Shown here: positions 5,187 through 12,937 of the stretch, piece after piece
Position numbering within the stretch: position 1 is the first letter of the stretch
How the letters are laid out: each line of letters starts with the position of its first letter
DNA from: a virus
Virus record (IMG/VR): IMGVR_UViG_3300030104_005682
Span: 1 to 20,724 of that record
Strand: one strand, 5' to 3'
Length of the DNA stretch: 20,724 nt
Translations under genes and position numbers: made by a program
Notes under the pieces: generated by a model
What the model saw: the letters and a program-made list of their open reading frames with translations, nothing else
Told to the model about the DNA's origin: nothing
Databases searched by the model: none

Positions 5187-6985
5187 CAGTCACCTCCATT
5201 GTTTTCCAACTCTTCAACACGAGCAGTTAGTTCAGCAACTGCACCAAGTAGTTTCATGATCAGAGCATCGTGACTGATGCCCTTGTAGCTGTCGTCTAAC
5301 TCTTCGTAAGTAGCAGGTGTGACTTGCTCTTCAGTGACGAGAACTTGCTCGGTTGTTTCAGCTTCAACGACTTCGCCTTCGTCATCAAGTACAGCTGGAA
5401 CTGTTCTTGTTTCATACACAGCAGGTACGACAACTTCAGGAGTTAGTTCTGCACCTTGCTTAGTGCGAGCAATGGTCTTAACGATGCCAGGGCAGATTAC
5501 TTCAACTTCTTGTGCAATAAGACCAAGGAAGCGTGTGTCTTTATCTGCAACAGGTGCATCAGAAGACCAATCCCAGTTACGGAGACTGTTGCCTAGTGCG
5601 GTTACATCAGCAAGCTGTGGGTTTGCATCAGTAATGTTTTCTTTAAACCGTTGATCTGAGGTGAGGACTGAACCTTGGGCTGAGACGGTGCCAGCGAAGA
5701 CAGCAGTTCCGTCATGACCGTTTAACGTGACATTTGAAACACTTGTTCCAGTTGCTTTTGCTTTAAGGTATAAAGAAGTGCCAACTCCACTTTGATAAAA
5801 GCCACCTTGATTAACACCACCATCATCTAGGTTGAAAATATAAGAACCGGAAGTAGCTGATGCTTGAATTGGACCAGAAAATTCAGCCGACCCATCTGTA
5901 TTAATGGAACTGGTGCTATTCTCTGTGCCTACCGTATATCCTTCGAAGACCGTACCGCTGGTGTTTGCGGCTCTTAAAGTCCCGTATTGGTTGAAAGAGG
6001 TTCCGCGTCCGGCTCCACTATTTGGGTCACTGCCAGATATTACGGTGCCGCCAAATGTAGCCTCGCCGTTCGCCTTCATATTAATTGAAGAGGCTGACCC
6101 ATTTATGCCAGAGTTCCATACATCACTACTACCACCGCTTCTTGTGGCGTACACATCTCCACTTGCGGAAATACCTGAGTACCCAGAAGCAAATGTACCG
6201 GCGCCTGTAGCAGTTATACCTGCTTTTAGGTTTGAACTAGCATCAGTAACCGCAAATCCATATTGAGTTCCTCCTACGTTTGCAGAAATCATGCTGAAAA
6301 CATTTGAAAAACGATTACTAGTTATGAGTCCCTTAAATTCAGCCGTGCCATCTGCTGAAATTGCTACATTTTTTGTGCTACTACCTTGAACGTAACCAGA
6401 AAGAATTGTTGAACTTCCAGACGCTTGAGTCGCATGAATACCACCTGTTGGATACAGTTGAGCACCAGCCGCAGCGCCGTTTAATGCAGCACCACCAACA
6501 GTTAAAGTTGACCCGAATGAAGAGGTGCCATCACTATTTAGGGAAGTGTTTGACGAACCAACAGAATTACCGCCAAGAAATGCACCACCGCCGAACCATC
6601 CTCTACCATCAGAAGTAAGGCTAATTTTAGAAGTAGAGTCATCTCCAGTTGCTTTTACTTGGATAGAACTTGAATTTTTAATTGACAAATTACCCTTAAA
6701 CTCAGAGCTACCATTACCAGCATCAAGAGTAATTTTATCGGTGCCAAGTGTTAGATCACCGGTCATATTTGCACCAGCTACTCGAACATAGCGTGCATCA
6801 GTATCATGGTAAGTATCGTTGCTATCAGCGATAACATTTAGATTACCATAGGTTGTAGTACCGTCGCCGATTTTAAGTGTTTTTAGATCAGTATCATAGC
6901 AAAATTCACCAGAAGCAGGTACTTTACTTGCATGAGTTGTCCAATTACCTGTAGTATCACGACGTACTTGAATTTTAGTTGTCAT
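5186..6985 (-). CDS. Tail fibre with C-terminal S74 self-cleaving chaperone (599 aa)
   Basis: Homotrimeric fibre protein. Residues 3-53 match the small N-terminal module found on many phage fibres and tropism proteins (IQVRRDTTGNW... then LKIGDGTTTYGNL). The shaft, about 80-440, holds eight or so short repeats of the form DG-x-A-x-F-x-G-x-(V/I), near residues 90, 126, 152, 212, 261, 306, 364 and 425. The C-terminal Peptidase_S74 intramolecular chaperone begins with SDQRFKENI: Ser443 and Lys448 have the spacing of the known S/K catalytic pair, and cleavage would be expected just before Ser443. GLIAQEVE (488-495) is the second family hallmark. A coiled coil (about 575-595) ends the protein. The released chaperone guides trimer folding. 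The gene ends by TGATG overlap into the tailspike gene. Function as fibre is firm; receptor unknown. Confidence 0.9.
   Translation of the reverse strand: MTTKIQVRRDTTGNWTTHASKVPASGEFCYDTDLKTLKIGDGTTTYGNLNVIADSNDTYHDTDARYVRVAGANMTGDLTLGTDKITLDAGNGSSEFKGNLSIKNSSSIQVKATGDDSTSKISLTSDGRGWFGGGAFLGGNSVGSSNTSLNSDGTSSFGSTLTVGGAALNGAAAGAQLYPTGGIHATQASGSSTILSGYVQGSSTKNVAISADGTAEFKGLITSNRFSNVFSMISANVGGTQYGFAVTDASSNLKAGITATGAGTFASGYSGISASGDVYATRSGGSSDVWNSGINGSASSINMKANGEATFGGTVISGSDPNSGAGRGTSFNQYGTLRAANTSGTVFEGYTVGTENSTSSINTDGSAEFSGPIQASATSGSYIFNLDDGGVNQGGFYQSGVGTSLYLKAKATGTSVSNVTLNGHDGTAVFAGTVSAQGSVLTSDQRFKENITDANPQLADVTALGNSLRNWDWSSDAPVADKDTRFLGLIAQEVEVICPGIVKTIARTKQGAELTPEVVVPAVYETRTVPAVLDDEGEVVEAETTEQVLVTEEQVTPATYEELDDSYKGISHDALIMKLLGAVAELTARVEELENNGGD
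5190..5197 (-). promoter_or_regulatory. Strong Shine-Dalgarno (GGAGGTGA) for the tailspike gene
   Basis: GGAGG ends six bases before ATG 5186, an optimal distance, and sits inside the last codons of the S74 fibre gene. It is the strongest ribosome site in the window. Confidence 0.85.
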
Positions 6986-7009
6986 AGTTAATTAGAAAAA
7001 AGTTAGGCA

Positions 7010-7645
7010 TCATGATGCTGCAGATCCAGCGTCTATAGAGTCAGTAAAGACAGCTCCGGCATTTTGAGCACCACCATCAGTATCAGGTTGAGTAAATATT
7101 GCACCAGCATTTGGATAACCACCATCAATAACATCAACCGCATTAAGGATGTTTTCTACATTATTTAGTCGATCTGCGAGGTCTGTAACAGCAGATTCTA
7201 GTTCAAGGATTCTAGCGTCTTGAGTTTGTTGAGCAGATAGTATTGAACTTTCTATATCATCAACATAAGAAGTATCAGCAGTAATAGTTACAGTACCTTT
7301 ACCACTCAATGGTGAAATTAAAATACCAGAACCAGGTTTAATTTCAGATACAGCATTTTCTAAAACTGATTGACTAAGAAAAGATTCAAGACGTGTGTAA
7401 TCTACTTCAACAAAAGCAGGTGAGGCGTCAACCCACTGTGTAGAGTCACCATCGTCATACCATATAAAAAGGTTACCTTGTCTGGGAGACCACCACAGAG
7501 TGCCTTCTACAGGTGTAGGAGGTGGATTTAAACTTACTTTAACAACAGGGTCTGAACTGTAAGCTGCTTTTAAAGCTCTTGATTCAACACTAAATAGTTT
7601 ACCACCTCTTGAAATAGCAAATTTGTCATTTTCAATAAGAGGCAT
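7010..7645 (-). CDS. Tail fibre-associated structural protein (211 aa)
   Basis: Probable virion adhesin component. The N-terminus (ENDKFAISRGGKLFSV, residues 5-20) resembles that of the upstream 320-residue protein and may dock on the tail. Residues 49-72 form the Trp-rich module LWWSPRQGNLFIWYDDG..TQWV, seen in many marine phage structural proteins. Residues 110-125 are beta-rich, and 129-170 form a predicted coiled coil, probably a trimerisation helix. The C-terminus repeats NAGAIFT (179-185) and NAGAVFT (195-201) joined by a DTDGG linker and ends in DAGSAAS. No enzymatic motif is seen. The ATG is two bases after the stop of the upstream gene; 24 bases without a terminator separate it from the S74 fibre gene. 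The exact role is unknown. Confidence 0.72.
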   Translation of the reverse strand: MPLIENDKFAISRGGKLFSVESRALKAAYSSDPVVKVSLNPPPTPVEGTLWWSPRQGNLFIWYDDGDSTQWVDASPAFVEVDYTRLESFLSQSVLENAVSEIKPGSGILISPLSGKGTVTITADTSYVDDIESSILSAQQTQDARILELESAVTDLADRLNNVENILNAVDVIDGGYPNAGAIFTQPDTDGGAQNAGAVFTDSIDAGSAAS

Positions 7646-7647
7646 AG

Positions 7648-8610
7648 TCAGGAAGGCAGAGGACTTAGAAGGTCAAAGTTACGTGGTGTGTAATATTGAT
7701 AAAGGAGGTTAGGTGTGACAGCATGTACTTTAGAAAGATCGCCATCATCCTCGTTTATATCTCCAGAATCAGGATTTACATCATCAGCTCTTGGAGCTAG
7801 GAATACACCTGGTGTGGTTGTACCAGCTAGAGCAACCTCAACATTTCGAGTAGTGCCAGTAGCACTTACAGAAACAGAAGCAGGTAAATTAGAAGCGACA
7901 CCACCATATGATGTACCGTTATAAGTTTGATCCCACCTAGTTGGTGGACTACTATCTACTACACTATTGAAGGCTATAACTGCATCAGCAATTGAGTCCT
8001 GAATATCTTTGTTAGTAGAAAACAGTAAATCAGCTGTAACAGCAAAAGTAGGGTTAGGACTAGATGTGACACCAGTAGTAGGAGTTACATCATCGCTAAC
8101 AGCAAGACCATCTACACCACCACTACGATCACTACGAGTGCTAGGTACTGTAGTGCTAGAATCTAAAGCTGTAAGAAGATTGACTTCAGGTTGTGCAGCA
8201 TTAGTATTATCAACTGAGATACCGTCACCAGCAGCTACACCAGTAAGGGTACCTGAACCGCTGCCACCACCGCTATTATCTAAAACATACCAAGCTGAGT
8301 CAGAAGAAGAATAAATAACCTGATCACCCAGCTCTACTGTTGCACTAGCAGGAACAGAAGTTCCCCATGCAAATGTAGCTCCTCCAGATGTCGCATCACT
8401 ATTGACATACATATCACCATTACTAGGGTTAGCTGGTGTTGCAGTACTGTCAGAGAAATTAGCAGTACCCTTAAAGTAGACTGCTGCTTGAGTATTAAGG
8501 AACTCAGAAATCTGTGCAGCTGTAGCTTTATAAGTACCTTTATCAGTTGCACCTGTGCTATTTGTAGGACGCTGAACAACAAATAGGTCAGTAGATTTTA
8601 AACTAGACAT
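7648..8610 (-). CDS. Tail fibre-associated structural protein (320 aa)
   Basis: Probable virion adhesin component. The N-terminus SLKSTDLFVVQRP...YKATAAQISEFL (residues 3-38) is a pattern common at the start of marine phage fibre proteins and related to the next protein. Residues 60-115 contain two Gly/Asp/Tyr/Trp turns (GDMYVNSDA, GDQVIYSSSDSAWYV) that look like small beta-sandwich or carbohydrate-binding modules. A Gly/Ser linker at about 113-121 (GGGSGSG) leads to a Thr/Ser/Val-rich beta region. The C-terminal third repeats a VTADLLF / VTPNLLY element. No cysteine cluster, signal peptide or enzyme motif is seen. The ATG is two bases from the upstream adaptor stop (TAA-TT-ATG), indicating coupling. 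I infer a distal or side fibre part; the exact role is unknown. Confidence 0.7.
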   Translation of the reverse strand: MSSLKSTDLFVVQRPTNSTGATDKGTYKATAAQISEFLNTQAAVYFKGTANFSDSTATPANPSNGDMYVNSDATSGGATFAWGTSVPASATVELGDQVIYSSSDSAWYVLDNSGGGSGSGTLTGVAAGDGISVDNTNAAQPEVNLLTALDSSTTVPSTRSDRSGGVDGLAVSDDVTPTTGVTSSPNPTFAVTADLLFSTNKDIQDSIADAVIAFNSVVDSSPPTRWDQTYNGTSYGGVASNLPASVSVSATGTTRNVEVALAGTTTPGVFLAPRADDVNPDSGDINEDDGDLSKVHAVTPNLLYQYYTPRNFDLLSPLPS

Positions 8611-8612
8611 AA

Positions 8613-9101
8613 TTAATTAAAAATTTGATTGAGAGTAGTAATATCAAAACCTATATTGTAGGTATTTGTAGCTTGATTATAAGTTTGAGTGATTGGGTTA
8701 GTGGTTTGCACTAGAGTTGTTTTACCACCTCCAGTAACACCACCTCCTCCGCTCATACAACGTGAATCTTCAATAGCAAACTGAAGCTGTTCAAAATTGT
8801 CATTTAAATCTCCAGCTTTAACTGGATGACCTGGTTGAAAGGTTGCCCTTAATGAGTCAACATCTGTCAGCCTATAAATAATAAATTCAGTTCCAGCAGT
8901 CGGTGCCTGTAAGAACCTAATGATGTTAGTTGAGTCTAATCGTGACCAATTTGTCGATTCAACATATTCCCTATTAGCATCATCATAAATAGCTACATAG
9001 AGATCTTCATTCTTGATAATTTCAAAGCTAAATAGGTAATCAGTGTCACTACCACTAGCTGTATAGTATTCGATTGTTTTACAACCTAGATCTAAGGACA
9101 T
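8613..9101 (-). CDS. Tail fibre adaptor, T7 gp17 N-terminal domain-like (162 aa)
   Basis: This 162-residue protein corresponds to the tail-attachment N-terminal domain of T7 gp17 (phage T7 tail fibre family PF03906), without the long shaft and tip of the T7 protein (553 residues). Recognisable are an early YLFSFEIIKNEDLYVAIYD stretch, the DSTNIIRFLQAPTAGTEFIIYR strand pattern, and the hallmark FQPGHPVKAGDLNDNFEQL (88-106). A Gly-rich linker (118-126) and a short beta-rich end follow. It would bind the tubular tail at the gp11/gp12 junction and carry the separate fibre proteins encoded downstream. Splitting of the fibre into adaptor plus distal subunits is common in marine podoviruses. It starts two bases after the gp16-like stop. 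Confidence 0.85.
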   Translation of the reverse strand: MSLDLGCKTIEYYTASGSDTDYLFSFEIIKNEDLYVAIYDDANREYVESTNWSRLDSTNIIRFLQAPTAGTEFIIYRLTDVDSLRATFQPGHPVKAGDLNDNFEQLQFAIEDSRCMSGGGGVTGGGKTTLVQTTNPITQTYNQATNTYNIGFDITTLNQIFN

Positions 9102-9103
9102 AG

Positions 9104-12100
9104 TTATCTATTTTTTGTTTTGTCGAGAATTACTTGAATATCAGCAGTTAGGCTGTTGTTATTTGTACGTACGTCTTCAGCTCTACGTTCTAATATTGTT
9201 CCACCTTGTAGTGCATCTAGTTCACGAATAGCCTCTTCCTTAGCAAGGTTTAGATAACGATCAAGCTCTGAATGAATGTTGGCAAAGTTCTTAAGCTGTG
9301 GTGTCATACCCTCAGCCTGTGCTGCCCTAAATGCCTCACGGAACTCCTTACCATCAGTAGAACGCATGACACGTTGAATAGCTTTCTTGAATGTTTTATT
9401 CTTACCCATCAGTCTTGCTATATCAGACTGTTCTTGTGGAGTTAGTTGGACACCTCTTCCATCAGTAGCCATTGAAGGACGTTTGTCATATTCAACATTA
9501 ATCAAGAACTGTTTTTCAGGACTGATCTTGCCGCTTACTTTCCAAGGACTATAAGTGTTGTATAAACGTGCAAAGAAGTTATCAGGTACGCCAATTTCAC
9601 CACCGTCAACAAAATCATACTCTTTAGGTAGAGCAAGTTTTGCAGGTGTACGGTTAGCAAGCATCGCTGCTAGGTTCTCTTCTACCACACGAAGATTAGG
9701 GGACATCAAACGTGTTAGTTCAGCCATCTGACTGGAACCAGGCATGACTGCAGCAGGTAGGAAGCTAGCTGCCCATCTGTTAATGGCAGCAGGGTTTCCA
9801 CTCAGAATGTCATATAAAGGTTCAATACCAGCAAGCATTGACTTATCAGTAATGGTTGCACTAAGTACAAAACCCATACCACTCAGTAGTTGATTTACAT
9901 CGCCTTCACCAAGGACGTCAAAGTTATCCATGATGTCAGCTGTTAATGCTAACCAATCAGTAACAGCACCAAGGTTGTCGTAGCTGACCCAATTACCACC
10001 AGGAATTTTAATTGATCTAGGTTTCCAATCTACTGATCTACGAAGTTGTTGCTTCTGTCTATCAAAGAAACCATTACCAGTAATACTGTCATTCATCATT
10101 AGACCAACAGCAGACATGGTTGCAAGTGTTCCGATAGCTTTACGACCTTTCATCTCAGCACGTATAGCATTGTATGCAATTTCAGCATTCTCATCAAATG
10201 GAATACCTCTAGCATCTAATAGCTTTTGTGCTTGAGCAGCAGGTATCTGATCAAAAGATCTACCAAACTGATTGACCTCATCAATAAACAATCCCATAGG
10301 ACTGTGTGATGCAGCAAAACCCATCATGTTGATAGGTGTTTTAGTAAAGAGAAGGAAAGGTTTTAATGCAGGGACATGTCGTATAACTTGAGATAAAGCT
10401 GTATTAGGAGCATTATCCAGGTTCATAGCAATCTCACCAGAAGCACGTCTTACGGCTTCATCGGAAACAATTGCCCTACCCTTTTCATCTAGTTTCCAGA
10501 TCTGCTTATATGATGCTTCTGCTAGTTGATCGATAGCATCAGCATCAATATTGGCATTCCTTGCTATCTCATCAAAAGCTCTACCTCGTGCTTCTACATT
10601 GCCTATAACAGCCTGTGTAAAGCCGTCAGCAGCCTGCATAGCGCGTGTTCCAAACCGTAACCATGGATGCTGGGTTAAGTCGTTAATAGCCTCAATCTGA
10701 GCCATCATGGCTTGAGGTCCAAAGTCACCTTCAGCAGCCTTTGCATCAGCAAAAGCATTCATTACTTCTAGTTGCTTGGTATTCTGTTGAACCATCGATT
10801 CACGACCGGCAACACCAGAATAATTAGGATCAAGTGCAGACCTCCGCATGGTTTCACCCATGTACTTCAGTCCTTTTCTCAAGGAATCACCCATAGCTGA
10901 GTATTGATACCAGCCACGACGCATCATATATTTGTCACCTTGCAGGAAAGATCCAGCAAGTGTAGTAATAGGACGTTCAATCAATAAAATAGCGTTAGCA
11001 GCTGCAGCTTTAATTGGTGTAGCAAATGCAGACAACGTAGCGTTATAGACATTTGCCCAGAATCCCTGCATTACAACAGAAGGAATCTCAGGCTGACGAT
11101 CAATAAACGCCTTACGTAAGACACCAGTTGATTGACGCATATAATTATTCAATGCATCAATAGTCTTGACATTGCCATCTGTAGCTTCATATGCCAACAG
11201 CAATGGACCAAGCATATCTGGACGTTTCTGACTGATCTCACGAAGAGTATCAACAGTCTGTTTAGATTCAGCTTTGAGCTGTGCTGTTATATCTGCACCC
11301 TTCTTACGTAGTTCATCAGGTGATAGAGGTTTGAAACCACGCTTAGCAGTATCCAACATCTTCAACAGGAAGCCACGTTGCTTACCTGTCTCACCATTAG
11401 CTATCATCAATAACTCAATACGATCCAGGAGCTGTTCCTGTAGACGTGGAGTAGCAGCAGTACCGTCAGCAAGACGTGCAGCAAAGGACATATCAGAAAC
11501 TTGTCCAGCAACACTGGTTCTTACCAAGGCATCAGAAACATCGCCATACTGCTTCATTGCTGTTTTTAGCTGTTCTTTGACAGCTCTAGCAGCATCGGAA
11601 GACAACATCTTGGCACCAGTATCAGGGTTAATACCTGTCTGGAATCGTTTGAGAAGCTGATCAATCTCACCATTAGTCATGTAACCCATATCCTTAGCCA
11701 GCTGTTCACCAGCATCAGTAATGGTCTTACTATTAATAAGCCGACCGTCATTCAGCTTGTATCCATACTCACCGGCATCAGATAGTGAATCACGTAGACC
11801 ACGCATAACAGTGTCATACTCTTCAACACCATCTAAAGCAAACTTCAAAGCAGGCTCAGTCATTACTGAACCAAGACGACCATAAGTAGAATCAAGGTTA
11901 TTCTGAACCCTTACCAAATCAACAGAAGCTCCAACAACACCTAGATCATCAGCAGTACGAATACCCATTTCTTCATAGCCATACATGTCATGTAAGCCAA
12001 AAATAGGTTCATCTAGGTTCTGTGATTTAGAGAAGTTATAACTACCAATACTGTCTAGATCATCAGAACGTTTAGCGGCACTCTTAGCAATGACCTCTTC

Positions 12101-12937
12101 TACATCATCAGATGCTTCTTCAAGATTACTAGCTAGCCATTTCTTTGCTTTTTCAGACTCAGGAATCCACTTAGTGGCGTTTCGTACACCTTGTGCATTC
12201 CTAAGAATAGTGGCGAATCCACCAGCGACATCAGCAAAGATACCAAGACCAGTGCCTTCAGTGGCGTTTTTAATTCGTTTAACATCAGGACTATCTGTAT
12301 CTAAGGTGGCAATATCATCAGGAATCCACGCATAAGTACGAGGAAACATTTTCTTTAGTGAACCAGATAGGTTATCACCTTCTGATGTTTCAGAAATAAA
12401 GTCAACTGTTGCACCAGCATAAGCACTAAACCCAGTCCTTCCAAGCCATTTAACAAATGGATCCGAAAATAGTTTTACTTTAGATCCTTTAGCTGCAGCA
12501 TCAAGAGCGCCAATGCCTGTCATAGACAAAGCTACAGTAGGTGCTACGACAGAAGTTATCTCCCGTACTGCCTGGGCAACTTCATTCTCATACTTAGGTA
12601 ATTTAGGTGCATTAAGACCAGTCAAGTTGACAGCATCAACTACCCAGTCAGAAACACCTGCAAATAGTTCTTCACCAGGTCTTACTTCCTTACCGCCAAG
12701 GATGTCTTCTTTAGACATACCCTTGAATTCAAGTTTACCTGATTCTTCTTTTGGTTTCTCCGCCTTAGCGGGTTCTTCTGTTGGTTTTGCCTGTGGTGTA
12801 GGTGAAGCTTCAGATTCCTCTTGAGGAGCTGCTACTTGTAATTCAGCCGCCTCTTGAGCGGCTTGCATCTTAAGTAGATCATCTTCATCTACACTTCCAG
12901 GTTCACCATTGAAGATTTGATCAATGGGATCTGTCAT
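9104..12937 (-). CDS. Internal virion (ejection) protein, T7 gp16-like (1277 aa)
   Basis: Large core protein expected to be injected with the DNA and to line the trans-envelope channel. Length (1277) and place after gp15 fit T7 gp16 (1318). The N-terminus (1-35) is acidic; residues 36-68 are a Pro/Glu/Lys/Ala disordered linker. Then comes a hydrophobic segment at about 127-149 (VVAPTVALSMTGIGALDAAA), long helical regions with few Cys, and a hydrophobic stretch KAIGTLATMSAVGLMM further along. Unlike T7 gp16, the N-terminus has no lytic transglycosylase motif; that domain is on the upstream gp15-like protein. The ATG overlaps the gp15 stop by ATGA. Assignment rests on position, size and helical composition, since this family diverges strongly. 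Confidence 0.85.
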   Translation of the reverse strand: MTDPIDQIFNGEPGSVDEDDLLKMQAAQEAAELQVAAPQEESEASPTPQAKPTEEPAKAEKPKEESGKLEFKGMSKEDILGGKEVRPGEELFAGVSDWVVDAVNLTGLNAPKLPKYENEVAQAVREITSVVAPTVALSMTGIGALDAAAKGSKVKLFSDPFVKWLGRTGFSAYAGATVDFISETSEGDNLSGSLKKMFPRTYAWIPDDIATLDTDSPDVKRIKNATEGTGLGIFADVAGGFATILRNAQGVRNATKWIPESEKAKKWLASNLEEASDDVEEVIAKSAAKRSDDLDSIGSYNFSKSQNLDEPIFGLHDMYGYEEMGIRTADDLGVVGASVDLVRVQNNLDSTYGRLGSVMTEPALKFALDGVEEYDTVMRGLRDSLSDAGEYGYKLNDGRLINSKTITDAGEQLAKDMGYMTNGEIDQLLKRFQTGINPDTGAKMLSSDAARAVKEQLKTAMKQYGDVSDALVRTSVAGQVSDMSFAARLADGTAATPRLQEQLLDRIELLMIANGETGKQRGFLLKMLDTAKRGFKPLSPDELRKKGADITAQLKAESKQTVDTLREISQKRPDMLGPLLLAYEATDGNVKTIDALNNYMRQSTGVLRKAFIDRQPEIPSVVMQGFWANVYNATLSAFATPIKAAAANAILLIERPITTLAGSFLQGDKYMMRRGWYQYSAMGDSLRKGLKYMGETMRRSALDPNYSGVAGRESMVQQNTKQLEVMNAFADAKAAEGDFGPQAMMAQIEAINDLTQHPWLRFGTRAMQAADGFTQAVIGNVEARGRAFDEIARNANIDADAIDQLAEASYKQIWKLDEKGRAIVSDEAVRRASGEIAMNLDNAPNTALSQVIRHVPALKPFLLFTKTPINMMGFAASHSPMGLFIDEVNQFGRSFDQIPAAQAQKLLDARGIPFDENAEIAYNAIRAEMKGRKAIGTLATMSAVGLMMNDSITGNGFFDRQKQQLRRSVDWKPRSIKIPGGNWVSYDNLGAVTDWLALTADIMDNFDVLGEGDVNQLLSGMGFVLSATITDKSMLAGIEPLYDILSGNPAAINRWAASFLPAAVMPGSSQMAELTRLMSPNLRVVEENLAAMLANRTPAKLALPKEYDFVDGGEIGVPDNFFARLYNTYSPWKVSGKISPEKQFLINVEYDKRPSMATDGRGVQLTPQEQSDIARLMGKNKTFKKAIQRVMRSTDGKEFREAFRAAQAEGMTPQLKNFANIHSELDRYLNLAKEEAIRELDALQGGTILERRAEDVRTNNNSLTADIQVILDKTKNR

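Noticed and set aside
11274-11660. Plus-strand frame of 128 residues inside the gp16-like gene
   Set aside because: Antisense shadow of a strongly supported gene, with Ser/Arg/Leu composition and no recognisable motif. Other plus-strand frames such as 5904-6266 and 12513-12824 were dropped for the same reason.
12844-12863. Inverted repeat AGCCGC...GCGGCT near the start of the gp16-like gene
   Set aside because: It is inside coding sequence and has no T-tract, so it is not a terminator; probably a by-product of Ala codons.
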